Shown here one piece after another: positions 16,750-28,124 of a stretch of 64,000 nt of DNA. This DNA comes from Pseudomonadota bacterium. Its GTDB lineage: Bacteria; Myxococcota_A; UBA9160; SZUA-336. The position numbers and the translations under genes are program-made. The first letter of the stretch is position 1, and each line of letters begins with the position of its first letter. Under the pieces are notes generated by a model, which saw only the letters and a program-made list of their open reading frames with translations, did no database searches and was not told the DNA's origin. The stretch lies in the NCBI GenBank assembly GCA_003247575.1, contig QJZC01000029.1, forward strand, positions 54,039 through 118,038. Direction: 5' to 3'.

Positions 16750-17201
16750 TCCGAGGCAGCATCAACCATCTCGACCTCACCGTCACCGACCCAGTCGCCT
16801 CGGAGCCGTTCTACCGATCCGTTCTCGGGTTCCTGGGCTTCGAGCCGAGACGCCTTGCGCACGGGAACACACAGCTTCCCCTGTTCCACTCCACCGAGAG
16901 AGGTCAGCGCGTCTTCTCGATTGCGCTCCAGAAGGCCAAGCGGCGGACTCGACACGATCGATTCAGCCCGGGACTCCATCACGTGGCCTTCTCGGCAGCC
17001 TCGCGCAGCGATGTGGATCGCCTCCATCAGCTCCTGGTGAAAATCGGCGCGACGGTTCTGGATCCCCCAACCGACTACCCCCACTACGCGCCAGGATACT
17101 ACGCCGTCTTCTTCACAGACCCAGACGGTCTGAAGCTCGAGCTCGTCTACATGCCAAACGAGCCTGAATTCTCGGCGAACGAAGCCACAAGTCCAGCTTG
17201 A
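16746..17201 (+). CDS. VOC family protein (second of a coupled pair)
   Basis: 151 residues starting at a GTG that overlaps the previous stop by four bases. SINHLDLTVTDPVASEPFYRSVLGFLGF, GLHHVAFSAASRSDVDRLHQ and FFTDPDGLKLELVYMP show a full VOC module with the usual His and Glu metal ligands. It is more like lyase/dioxygenase-type VOC proteins than its neighbour, so the two are not tandem duplicates. The substrate is unknown. Confidence 0.9.
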   Translation: MIRGSINHLDLTVTDPVASEPFYRSVLGFLGFEPRRLAHGNTQLPLFHSTERGQRVFSIALQKAKRRTRHDRFSPGLHHVAFSAASRSDVDRLHQLLVKIGATVLDPPTDYPHYAPGYYAVFFTDPDGLKLELVYMPNEPEFSANEATSPA

Positions 17202-17607
17202 TCCACTTCTTGCCTCCCTACCGCTGCAGCTTTCCGCCAGGCACAAGAGAAGCTCAAACCGGCGACCAACATCTGATCACATCGACTCCGAACCATCGTT
17301 CGGTTTCTCTTTCAGATTGAACCGACCTCAGGAGCCGACGCTGGGCGCACCGCTCCGCTCTTTCTCCTCTACGGATGCCTCCGTTTCCCTCACGTACATC
17401 TCACGTCAGACCTCTATCCGTTCTGCTCACTCGCCTGCTCTCCCTTTTGAGGCCACACGAGACCTCGTTGAATAGCGTCGAGTCAGGCCCGAAGCCTGAC
17501 CTGCGAGACCGCGCCTCGTCTCGACCACATCTCCGGTCGCACCTCGCGAGCGGAGCTCGTGGTCCACCATCTATGCGAACTCTGAACTTGAAATTGGAGA
17601 ATGAATA
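17202..17607. other. Intergenic region with terminator and a small hairpin
   Basis: About 400 bases between the VOC pair and the alginate-lyase-like gene. It holds the terminator at 17288 and a second stem, GTCAGGC-CCGAA-GCCTGAC, at 17482-17500. No reading frame looks convincing. Confidence 0.5.
17288..17312 (+). terminator. Rho-independent terminator after the VOC pair
   Basis: CCGAAC-CATC-GTTCGG forms a 6-bp stem with a 4-base loop, followed directly by TTTCTCTTT. It lies 87 bases after the stop of the second VOC gene. Confidence 0.7.
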
Positions 17608-19359
17608 GTGCGCTACATGTCATGGCTTGCGGGACTGGGGGTCACTCTGATCTCCAGCCTATGCTGGGCCCAAGCTCATCCGAATCTGTACTTCAACACG
17701 GCGGAGCTGAACGAGTATCGGGCGCGAGTTCAAGCGAAAGAGGAGCCCATCCGGACTCACTTTGCCCAGCTGATCGCGAGCGCACGATCGCTCAATACGA
17801 CGAATGTGTACGAAGGGACGAATACCGACGAGTTCCGGCGCGTCATCACGGCCCAGCCAGAGCGGGCGTTGGCAGCAGCGATGATGCCGTATCTCGTCCC
17901 CAACGTTGCTGAGGCAGAGGCGGCCTCGCTTCAGAAGCGAGCGAGAGACTTCCTGGTTCTCTGGGCCTCTCGGTCGTTGCCGAGTCCGAACATTGGCGAC
18001 TACTGCCGAGCGGGCGAATGCCTACAGGAAGAGTCCGGACTTTCGATCGGGATTCAGATTCCTGCCTACGTCGCCGCCTACGACCTCCTCTACGATAGCG
18101 GTGCTCTCAGTGCTTCGGATCATCGAGTCATCCAGGACTGGCTATCCAAGACGTACCGGATCCTACGCGACAACACGTACCTCTGGTCTCAGCGACAGGT
18201 CGTGCAGGTGTTCAGCAATCATTCGACGGCTCACATTGCAGCGATGGCTTCCATCGCATACATCCTCGAGCAGCCCGGTCAGCTCGCCGAGTCGATCGAC
18301 GGAACCAAGCTCGGATGCTGCTCGCCGCTACCCTACAGCTGGAAGAGCCTGGTTCGAGATGCGATCTATCTGGCAGGTCAGCCCCGTCTGGGCGCCGACC
18401 TGAAGACTCCCTCGCCGACGGCAACCGGGGAGGTCTTCGACGGCAACCGTCACTTCGATCCCGGCGCCTTGAATGCCTGCAACGCGAATCCGGCGACGGC
18501 GAACAACTCTCGTAGAGGTTACGGGTACTCGCTGCTCACGCTCGGCAATCTGGCCATGGTGGCCGAGATGTCGCTGCATCGCGGCGAGGACCTCTATGCA
18601 TACACGGCTCCCAGCGGAGAGAGCCTGCTCCTGCCCGCTCGATTCCAGGGAAAGGTCAAGCTGGACAACGGCCCGGGCGACAAGATCATCTGCGCGAATG
18701 ATCCAGGTTCGCAGCGGTACCGCGGAGAGCTCCTGCGAGACGTGTACAACCCGATCCTCGAGCTGGTGAACGTGCGATATCCCGGTCAAGCCGAGATCGA
18801 GCCTGCGCTCGGAGCGTACGATGCCCAGCAGACTCTACGACGCTGGTTCTGGCCGATCTTCTTCGGCAAGACCGCTCGCGTGGGCAGCCTGAAGGCCCCG
18901 AGCGCACCTGCGCCGCCCATGGCGGGAACCGGTGGCCGCGTTCAGATCGTACAGACCCCGCACGATCTACTCCCCGCCTTTTCGGCGTCGTACTACTTGA
19001 GCATCCATCCCGATCTGGTCCGAGCGTTCGGCCCCACCAACTATGCGGCCGCCCGCTCGCACTGGGACCGGCACGGCCGTGCCGAGGGCCGCGCCAGCTC
19101 TCCTGCCTTCGCAGTCAAGGAGTACATGAGCTTCCACGCGGATCTTCGCAACGCGTTCGGTCCCCAGAACTGGCCCGCGGCGATCGATCACTATCTGCGA
19201 CACGGTACCGTAGAGTGCCGGCGCAGCGCCAAAGACTTCGATCCCCGCAGCTACCTGAATCGGTACGCGGACCTACAGCGCGCCTTCGGAAGCGATTGCG
19301 TCAGTGCAGCCGGACACTTCGTCCGCGCCGGATACAACGAGGGTCGCGTCGGGAACTGA
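17608..19359 (+). CDS. Secreted alginate-lyase-like protein with three C-terminal repeats
   Basis: 583 residues. A signal peptide (LAGLGVTLISSLCWAQA) precedes an alpha/alpha-toroid like that of the alginate lyase family (HPNLYFNTAELNEYRARVQ; the SNHSTAHIAAMASIAYIL segment with Asn-His as expected at the active site; RGYGYSLLTLGNLAMVAEM). From about residue 455 three ~45-residue repeats follow, each with Y-x-x-x-x-x-DL-x-x-AFG, then an H(W/Y/F) segment and a G-x-x-E(G/C)R end. These may bind polysaccharide or cell surface. GTG 17608 has GGAGA upstream; ATG 17617 is the alternative. Substrate specificity is inferred only from the fold. Confidence 0.82.
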   Translation: MRYMSWLAGLGVTLISSLCWAQAHPNLYFNTAELNEYRARVQAKEEPIRTHFAQLIASARSLNTTNVYEGTNTDEFRRVITAQPERALAAAMMPYLVPNVAEAEAASLQKRARDFLVLWASRSLPSPNIGDYCRAGECLQEESGLSIGIQIPAYVAAYDLLYDSGALSASDHRVIQDWLSKTYRILRDNTYLWSQRQVVQVFSNHSTAHIAAMASIAYILEQPGQLAESIDGTKLGCCSPLPYSWKSLVRDAIYLAGQPRLGADLKTPSPTATGEVFDGNRHFDPGALNACNANPATANNSRRGYGYSLLTLGNLAMVAEMSLHRGEDLYAYTAPSGESLLLPARFQGKVKLDNGPGDKIICANDPGSQRYRGELLRDVYNPILELVNVRYPGQAEIEPALGAYDAQQTLRRWFWPIFFGKTARVGSLKAPSAPAPPMAGTGGRVQIVQTPHDLLPAFSASYYLSIHPDLVRAFGPTNYAAARSHWDRHGRAEGRASSPAFAVKEYMSFHADLRNAFGPQNWPAAIDHYLRHGTVECRRSAKDFDPRSYLNRYADLQRAFGSDCVSAAGHFVRAGYNEGRVGN

Positions 19360-19409
19360 ACTGGCGGAAGCAGCCGCATCACGCATGCGGCGCATCGAAC
19401 CACTACTTC

Positions 19410-19436
19410 GAGGGCCCGAACTCCGTTCGGGCCCTC
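19410..19436. terminator. Bidirectional terminator between lyase and nirJ
   Basis: GAGGGCCCGAAC-TCC-GTTCGGGCCCTC is a perfect 12-bp stem with a 3-base loop, followed by CTTTGCTC. It lies between the convergent alginate-lyase-like gene and nirJ. Confidence 0.88.
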
Positions 19437-19508
19437 CTTTGCTCGACCGGGCCCACTCCCTACAGCGAGCCGCCTTGCGCCCCCGGGCCCCAGCTGAGTC
19501 CACCCTAC

Positions 19509-20651
19509 CTACGCTAGGCCGATCTCAGCGTCGCTGAGATAGCACCCAGGATCTTCCGCCCAAGGATTACCAGTCAGCTGCAGCGCTCGAATGCGCGTAT
19601 TTCCATTGCAGATATCGAGCGATGCGCATCGCGCGCACCTTCCCTCCAGCGGCCGCGGGGAGGCATTGAGCCCAGCCATGAGAGGATCGCGATGATCGGA
19701 CCAGATGGAGGAGAACTTCCGCTCCCGAACGTTGCCGAGAGAGTAGTCCCACCAGAACGAATCCGGATGCACATTGCCCAGATTGTCGATGTTGGCGACC
19801 CCTACGCCACTGGCGTTCCCGCCCCATTGTACGAGCTTCCGCCGGAGGTCCGCTGCGCGGGCCGGAAACCGTCGAGAAACCCACTGCAAGAAGTACACTC
19901 CATCGGCGTCGTTGTTCCCGGTGACGAACTCGCGCTCCACACCTTCGCGCGCGCAGCGGATTGCCTCCTCGAACAGCATGTCCATCGCGGTCCGCGTCGT
20001 TTGCAGCCGTGCATCGCGCCGGCGCTCTACCTTTCCACGACCCGAGTAGTTGAGATGCGAGAGATACAGCTTGTCGATCCGCTCGCTTTCTACCAGATCC
20101 AGTAGGGCGCGCAGATCCGCAGCGTTGTCGCGGGTCATGGTGAAGCGAGCGCCCACCTTGACACCACGGCCTCGGCACACGCGCATCCCACTCAGCGCGC
20201 GCTCATACGCACCCGGCATGCGGCGAATCCGATCATGCACGTCCCCGATTCCATCCAAGCTGACACCCACGTAGTCGAACTCTGCTTCACAGATCGCGTC
20301 GATATTCGATTCATCGATCAGGGTCCCATTGCTCGAAAGGCCTACGTAGAAGCCCATGCTCTTCGCCGCCCGTGCGATCTCGAAGATATCGGGCCGGAGC
20401 AGGGGCTCACCCCCCGAAAGGATCAGGGCCGGCACCCCGAAGGCGCGCAGATCCTGCATGACCTCGAGGACTTCCGCAGTCGTCAGCTCACCCGAGTAGC
20501 TGCGGTCGGCCGAGTCGGTATAGCAGTGACGACAGCGAAGGTTGCAACGCCGTCCTAGGTTCCAGATGACGACCGGTCCAGAAGCCTTGCGCCTCGCGCC
20601 TCCTGTCGTGGGGTGGACGACCTCTCTGGCAAACTGTGTCAGTCGGAACAT
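19509..20651 (-). CDS. nirJ: Haem d1 biosynthesis radical SAM protein NirJ
   Basis: 380 residues. The radical SAM cluster motif is CNLRCRHC (CxxxCxxC) after VVIWNLGRR, followed by the SAM-binding ILSGGEPLLRPD. The C-terminal Cys cluster (CARCASLDIC plus a later C) is SPASM-like and probably holds a second Fe-S cluster. NirJ removes two propionate side chains from 12,18-didecarboxysiroheme on the way to haem d1. Start 20651 has GAGG upstream and overlaps nirH by 13 bases. It is last in the nirDLGHJ operon. Confidence 0.93.
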   Translation of the reverse strand: MFRLTQFAREVVHPTTGGARRKASGPVVIWNLGRRCNLRCRHCYTDSADRSYSGELTTAEVLEVMQDLRAFGVPALILSGGEPLLRPDIFEIARAAKSMGFYVGLSSNGTLIDESNIDAICEAEFDYVGVSLDGIGDVHDRIRRMPGAYERALSGMRVCRGRGVKVGARFTMTRDNAADLRALLDLVESERIDKLYLSHLNYSGRGKVERRRDARLQTTRTAMDMLFEEAIRCAREGVEREFVTGNNDADGVYFLQWVSRRFPARAADLRRKLVQWGGNASGVGVANIDNLGNVHPDSFWWDYSLGNVRERKFSSIWSDHRDPLMAGLNASPRPLEGRCARCASLDICNGNTRIRALQLTGNPWAEDPGCYLSDAEIGLA

Positions 20652-21157
20652 TCGCGTACCTCTTGGCGTGAATCGGACATACGAAAGCCCGTCTTCTTCA
20701 GGATCTGAGAGCTGAATAGAACATCGGAGCCGCGACAGCTGGCACCGAGCAACACTCGAATCTGCTCCGCGTGGGCGGTGACTTCCTCTCGGCGTCGAGC
20801 GTGCAGCATCGCGAACAGGTTGTACGGCCAAACGTCCCCGTGCCGCGGACGCAGATAGCAGTGGCTCACGAACGGCAGCGCACCCACGAGGGTTCCCAAC
20901 TTCGAGACCTCTGCGTCCTCGACATCCCATACGGACATTCCGTTGTAGCGATAGCCGAGCCGGTAGTGATTCGGGATCACCGCGACGCGCCGAATCACCC
21001 CCATTCCCAGCAGCGCGCGAAATCGCGCCTGGACGCGGCTGGGGAGCTCCCCCAGCTGGGTCGCGAGTGCGCCAAAGGGATCGACGCACAGCGGCAGCCC
21101 GGCCTGGGTTTCGCGGATGATTCTGCGATCGAGCTCGGAGAGCTCCGCTGTCGCCAT
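20639..21157 (-). CDS. nirH: Siroheme decarboxylase subunit NirH
   Basis: 172 residues of the AsnC/Lrp-derived siroheme decarboxylase family. It has an N-terminal HTH-like part (SELDRRIIRETQAGLPL...LGMGVIRRVAVIPNHYRLGYRYN) and the WPYNLFAMLH block typical of the NirL/NirH (AhbB-like) branch. The complex decarboxylates the C12 and C18 acetates of siroheme. AGGAGG precedes the ATG at 21157, four bases after nirG's stop. Assignment as H rather than L rests on gene order in the canonical nirD-L-G-H-J arrangement. Confidence 0.85.
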   Translation of the reverse strand: MATAELSELDRRIIRETQAGLPLCVDPFGALATQLGELPSRVQARFRALLGMGVIRRVAVIPNHYRLGYRYNGMSVWDVEDAEVSKLGTLVGALPFVSHCYLRPRHGDVWPYNLFAMLHARRREEVTAHAEQIRVLLGASCRGSDVLFSSQILKKTGFRMSDSRQEVRECSD

Positions 21158-21161
21158 CGCC

Positions 21162-21647
21162 TTACTCCTCCTTCTGGTCCGCTGAACCTGCGTCGAGGTG
21201 GAGGCCCAGGTGGTACTCCTCGAGCTTCGGGAACTCGTAGAGGTGGAGCCCGGTCTTCGTGGCAAGCTCCTCCATCACGCTCCGCGTCTCCGCTTCGGTC
21301 TGCGTCGCGACGACGAACCACATGTTGAGCCGATGCTCGCGGCGATAGTTGTGGGCTACTTCGGGATACGCGTTCACCGTATCCACTACTTCACGAAAGC
21401 GAGCCTCTGGAACCTCGGCCGCAACGAGAGTGAAGACACCCCCCATCTGCTCGACATTGTAGAGCGGGCCGAAGCGAGACAGGACTCCGAGCTCGAGCAG
21501 TCTGCGAATCCGATCCACGACCTCGGATTCCGAGATTCCGAGCTCAACCGCTGCGCAACGAAACGGAGCGTCCGAGATGGGAATCCCCTCCTGAAGGCGG
21601 TTGAGGATCGCGGCATCGACGGCATCGTAGTCCTCGTCAATCGGCAT
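21162..21647 (-). CDS. nirG: Siroheme decarboxylase subunit NirG
   Basis: 161 residues, AsnC/Lrp-like. DAVDAAILNRLQEGIPISDAPF opens the HTH half, and EVAHNYRREHRLNMWFVVAT marks the NirD/NirG (AhbA-like) branch with the conserved HNY and WF. It works as a partner of the AhbB-like subunit in siroheme decarboxylation. ATG 21647 has GGAG eight bases upstream; a GTG at 21659 is possible. It overlaps the end of nirL by 11 bases. Confidence 0.83.
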   Translation of the reverse strand: MPIDEDYDAVDAAILNRLQEGIPISDAPFRCAAVELGISESEVVDRIRRLLELGVLSRFGPLYNVEQMGGVFTLVAAEVPEARFREVVDTVNAYPEVAHNYRREHRLNMWFVVATQTEAETRSVMEELATKTGLHLYEFPKLEEYHLGLHLDAGSADQKEE

Positions 21648-22176
21648 GAACCTCTCCACGTATTGCAGAGACAGAGCTGCCCGCGCCCGAGACGTAGAGC
21701 GCCCCCCTCTGCTTGAAGCACCTCTGACTGAACAGAATCTCGCGCGGGTAGCTCTCCAAGCCGAGCTCGCGGGTCAGCGTCTCCACTTGTCCGCGAACGA
21801 CTCCCTCGGAGCGCCCGTGAATCATGCAGTACAAATTGTACGGCCACTCCGGTAGCGATCGCCGTCTTCGATAGCACAATGTGACGTAGGAGCGGCGCGT
21901 CATCTGACGCCCAATGGCTGCAACCTCTTGGTCGGGAATATCCCACACCACCATCGCATTGTGTCGAATCCCCAGCTCTCGGTGCCGGACGACGACCCCG
22001 AAGCGGCGAATCGAGCCGTCGTCTACCCAGCCCTTGAGCCGGCGGATCACTTGCTCTTCCGTCCATCCGATGCGTTCTGCGAGTGCCTCGAAGGGACGGC
22101 GCGTGAGAGGAAGTCCGTCTTGTAGTGCACACACGAGCTCGCGCTCTGCTGCCGAGAGCTCGGCTCGACCGGTCAC
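21637..22176 (-). CDS. nirL: Siroheme decarboxylase subunit NirL
   Basis: 179 residues of the AhbB-like branch: AAERELVCALQDGLPLTRRPF, a variant of the DNA-binding-like helix pair, GSIRRFGVVVRHRELGIRHN and EWPYNLYCMIHGRS. It starts at a GTG overlapping the nirD stop by four bases. It is clearly paralogous to nirH in this operon, and both kinds of subunit are present twice, as in pseudomonads. Confidence 0.84.
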   Translation of the reverse strand: MTGRAELSAAERELVCALQDGLPLTRRPFEALAERIGWTEEQVIRRLKGWVDDGSIRRFGVVVRHRELGIRHNAMVVWDIPDQEVAAIGRQMTRRSYVTLCYRRRRSLPEWPYNLYCMIHGRSEGVVRGQVETLTRELGLESYPREILFSQRCFKQRGALYVSGAGSSVSAIRGEVHAD

Positions 22177-22727
22177 GACAAAGCCTCATCGCGGTCTGCT
22201 GGCTCGATCCCGCTCCGAAGATGATCAGCCTCGAGATCGAAGCCGAGATCGATCCGGAACTCCTCCTCGAGTCGAAGATCGTGAACGGGCAGTCCGACTT
22301 CATCGGCGATACGGGACAGGGTCGCCTGCAGATGCGCGTCGTCCTCGGCCGTAATGACGAACCAGAGGTTGAGCGCCCCTTCGCGCTCGTAGTTGTGGTT
22401 GACTTCCGAGAGCTCGCTGATCCTACGCGCGACCTCTCCGACCCTGGACACAGGCACTGCCATCGCCGCCAACGTACTCACACCGATGGCACCTGGCGCA
22501 AAGACGGGTCCAACGCGGCTGATCGCACCCACGGTCAGCAGCTGCTCCAAGCCGCGAACGACGTCGTCCTCCGACATTCCGAGCCGCTCTCCCATCTTCG
22601 CAAACGGCTCGGGCTCCAACGGAAACGACCTCTGGAACTCGTTCAGCAATCGCACATTCGGCAATCGCCGACAGGGAGCGTGTTCATCCACCCGATCTGG
22701 GTACTTCCGTCGGCCTGCAGATTGCAT
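22173..22727 (-). CDS. nirD: Siroheme decarboxylase subunit NirD
   Basis: 184 residues, AhbA-like branch, with LLNEFQRSFPLEPEPFAKMGERLGMSEDDVVRGLEQL as the HTH half and EVNHNYEREGALNLWFVITA as the catalytic half. GGAGGA seven bases before ATG 22727 decides the start; the frame stays open to 22928, but the extra residues look non-coding. It is first in nirDLGHJ and divergent from nirS, with a 227-base control region between them. Confidence 0.84.
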   Translation of the reverse strand: MQSAGRRKYPDRVDEHAPCRRLPNVRLLNEFQRSFPLEPEPFAKMGERLGMSEDDVVRGLEQLLTVGAISRVGPVFAPGAIGVSTLAAMAVPVSRVGEVARRISELSEVNHNYEREGALNLWFVITAEDDAHLQATLSRIADEVGLPVHDLRLEEEFRIDLGFDLEADHLRSGIEPADRDEALS

Positions 22728-22882
22728 CGTCTTCCTCCAAGGGTTCAGTGAAAGGCAGTTCGCTGAGACCAGGCATCCGGGTGGGGGAACGTCGGGAGAA
22801 ACTGTCACCTCGCAGAGGTTCAATGAGACATTTCTACCCTTATAGCTCTTTTCCCGGCTCTCAGCTTCCATCATTTGGCTGA

Positions 22883-25276
<2,394 letters not shown>

Positions 25277-25280
<4 letters not shown>

Positions 25281-26446
25281 TTCCCCATCCGCGCGGTGCG
25301 ATCTGGCTGCTGCTCCTCCTACTCACGACGTGCGCCGCGCCACGCGGAACAGGGGATCTCGGGCTGGTGATCGAGAGGAGCCGAGGGTCGGTACTCATCA
25401 TCGAGCACTCCTCGGACTCCGTTCTACACCGCATCGCCGGACTCGGGGACCTGTCCCACGCCTCGGTCGTCTACTCGCGCGATGGGCTCTACGGCTACGT
25501 GTTCGGTCGAGACGGCGGCCTATCCAAGGTGGACCTACTCCGCGGAAAGCTCGACAAGCGCATCAAGCAGGCGGGCAACTCCATCGGGGGCGCCATCTCG
25601 CAAGATGGTCGCCTGATTGCCGTCTCGAACTACGAGCCCGGCGGCGTTCGAATCTTCCGCGCATCCGACTTGTCGTCCGTCGTCGATCTGCCGGCGATCG
25701 ACGCGACGGGGCGTCCATCACGCGTCGTCGGGCTCGTCGACGCCCCGGGGCAGCGCTTCGTCTTCAGCCTGATGGACGCAGATGAGATCTGGGTCGTCGA
25801 CGCCTCCGCGCCTCAGGAGCCGACCGTTACGAAGTTCACGGGTGTGGGTCGCCAGCCCTATGACGCGCTGATCACACCCGACGGGCGACACTATGTAGCT
25901 GGACTCTTCGGAGAAGATGGACTGGTGCACCTGGATCTCTGGAATCTCGACCTCGGGACGAAGCGCATCCTGTCCGGCTACGGACGCGGCAAGCGCAAGC
26001 TCCCGGTATACAAGATGCCGCACCTCGAAGGTTGGGCGATCGCAGGGGAGCAAGCATTCCTCCCGGCAGTCGGCGCCCACGAGCTGCTCGTCGTGGATAC
26101 GCGGACCTGGCAAGAAACGGGGCGCGTCGCCCTCCTCGGTCAACCCGTCTTCGCGATGGCAGAGCCCGGGGGCCGGCACATCTGGGTGAACTTTGCCTTT
26201 CCCGACAACGACCGGATTCAAGTCGTGGACTCCCAGTCGCAGCAGGTCGTGCAGGACCTGGCTCCGGGAAAGGGTGTTCTCCACATGGAGTTCACGCCGC
26301 GCGGAGAGAAGGTCTGGGTGTCGCTACGTGACGAAGACCGAGTCGAGATCCTGCGCACCTCGGACTTTTCTCGCATCGGAAGTCTTCGCGCGGCACAACC
26401 GAGCGGAATCTTCTTCACCGTTCGGTCGGCCCTGATCGGTCTATGA
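25277..26446 (+). CDS. nirF: Haem d1 biosynthesis protein NirF
   Basis: 389 residues forming a propeller like the d1 domain of NirS (GDLGLVIERSRGSVLIIEHSSDSVLHRI, then YVFGRDGGLSKVDL, and WVNFAFPDNDRIQVVDSQ). It has no haem c motif. NirF acts on a late haem d1 precursor, after NirJ. The N-terminus LLLLLLTTCAAP looks like a lipoprotein signal with Cys19, so membrane anchoring on the periplasmic side is likely. ATG 25277 overlaps the nirC stop by four bases and is preferred to an upstream ATG at 25241. Confidence 0.92.
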
Positions 26447-28074
26447 AGCTCAGTCGATCGACCGCACGCTGCATGGTCCTCCTGATGATTCTGAGCGCGT
26501 GCACTCTCGCGAGCGCCGATTCGGGAAGCGATGCGGGAAACGATTCGGGAAGCGGGAAGCCGAGCGGAAAGCCGGACACGACGACTCGTCCACCGGCCGC
26601 CTATACAGAGCACTGCGCATCCTGCCATGGAGAGGCACGCCTCGGAGGCATCGGGCCCGCGCTCCTCCCAGAGGGTCTGCGCCGCCTATCCCGTGCGGAT
26701 GCAGCCGAGGTGATCCAAGTCGGAAGACCACTGACCCAGATGCCCGGCTTCGGGCCGAAGCTCTCGCCAACAGACCTGTCGACCCTGGTGGATTGGATCT
26801 ATTCGGAGCCTTCGGTCCAGCCGAGCTGGGGACCGGCGGAGATTCGTGCAAGCTACGTACGTCATCTGGCGTTCGAGGAGCTGCCGAAGGAGCCGACCTT
26901 CCAAGGCGACCGGCTCAATCTATTCATGGTCGTCGAACAGGCCGATCATCACGTCAGCGTGCTGGATGGCGACGAGCTGGTTGTGATTCATCGGTTTCCG
27001 AGCAGGTTCGCTCTGCACGGGGGCATCAAGTACTCTCCGGACGGTCGCTTCGCCTTTCTCGCATCGAGAGACGGGTGGATCAGCCAGTTCGATCTCTACA
27101 GCCTGAAGATCGTCGCGGAGATTCGCGCAGGCATAAACACGCGAAACATCGCCATTTCGGGCGATGGCCGCATTCTCCTGGTGGCCAACACACTCCCGCA
27201 TTCCGTGGTAGCGCTCGATGCCTCCACCCTGGCTCTACTCAAGGTGATCCCTGCACGCTCCAAACAAGGGAAGTCGTCGCGCGTGAGCGCCGTCTACGCG
27301 GCTCCGTCGCGTGAGAGCTTCATCGTGGCGCTGAAGGACGTCGCTGAGCTCTGGGAGCTCGACTATCGACAGGACGCGAGGGCAGAGTACACGGGTCTGG
27401 TGCACGACTTCGGCACGGAGTCTGGGGAGAAGATCGTACGCCCCCCGGAGCTGCTGCCGATCCGTAGGATCGCGCTGGAGGGCGTTCTCGACGATTTCTT
27501 CTTCGACTCTGAATACCACAATCTGCTCGGATCCTCGCGCAACGGGAGCACCTGGGTGGTCAATCTCGATGTTGGACGCCCGGTAAAGAAGCTCGACCTC
27601 GGAGGCCTGCCTCACCTCGGCTCGGGCATTACCTGGAAGCTGGGCGATCGAGAGGTGATGGCCTCGCCGAACCTCCAAGAGTCCTCGATTGCAGTTCTGG
27701 ATACGCAGTCTTGGGAAGTGATCCGACAGATTCCGACGCTCGGCCCGGGCTTCTTCCTCCGGAGCCACGAGAACTCCCCCTATGCCTTCGCAGACGTCTT
27801 CTTCGGGCCCCACCGAGACGTGATTCACGTGATCGACAAGCAGAGCCTCGAGATCAAGGCCACCTTGCGCCCGGCGCCCGGAAGCCTGTCCGGACACGTG
27901 GAGTTCACACGCGACGGCAAGCGCGCACTCGTAAGCATCTCCGAACCGGACGGAGAGATCGTCGTCTACGACTCGATGTCATTGGAGATCGTCAAGCGAA
28001 TCCCCATGCGGAAGCCGTCCGGGAAGTACAACGTGTTCAACAAGATCAGCTACAGCAATGGAACGAGCCACTGA
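26443..28074 (+). CDS. nirN: NirN, cytochrome c / d1-propeller protein of haem d1 maturation
   Basis: 543 residues. A lipobox-like LSAC (Cys20) is followed by a Gly/Ser/Asp-rich low-complexity linker (21-50), one haem c site CASCH (58-62) and a d1-type propeller to the end. It resembles NirS in layout but is shorter and carries one c-type domain. NirN oxidises dihydro-haem d1 and helps insert haem d1 into NirS. It overlaps nirF by four bases and converges on norD, with only 50 bases between. The lipid anchor is inferred; characterised NirN is usually soluble. Confidence 0.88.
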   Translation: MKLSRSTARCMVLLMILSACTLASADSGSDAGNDSGSGKPSGKPDTTTRPPAAYTEHCASCHGEARLGGIGPALLPEGLRRLSRADAAEVIQVGRPLTQMPGFGPKLSPTDLSTLVDWIYSEPSVQPSWGPAEIRASYVRHLAFEELPKEPTFQGDRLNLFMVVEQADHHVSVLDGDELVVIHRFPSRFALHGGIKYSPDGRFAFLASRDGWISQFDLYSLKIVAEIRAGINTRNIAISGDGRILLVANTLPHSVVALDASTLALLKVIPARSKQGKSSRVSAVYAAPSRESFIVALKDVAELWELDYRQDARAEYTGLVHDFGTESGEKIVRPPELLPIRRIALEGVLDDFFFDSEYHNLLGSSRNGSTWVVNLDVGRPVKKLDLGGLPHLGSGITWKLGDREVMASPNLQESSIAVLDTQSWEVIRQIPTLGPGFFLRSHENSPYAFADVFFGPHRDVIHVIDKQSLEIKATLRPAPGSLSGHVEFTRDGKRALVSISEPDGEIVVYDSMSLEIVKRIPMRKPSGKYNVFNKISYSNGTSH

Positions 28075-28124
28075 TCCCTACAAGCCCGCTGAATGAGTCC
28101 GGATCGCTCGCGGCGGATTCGAGC

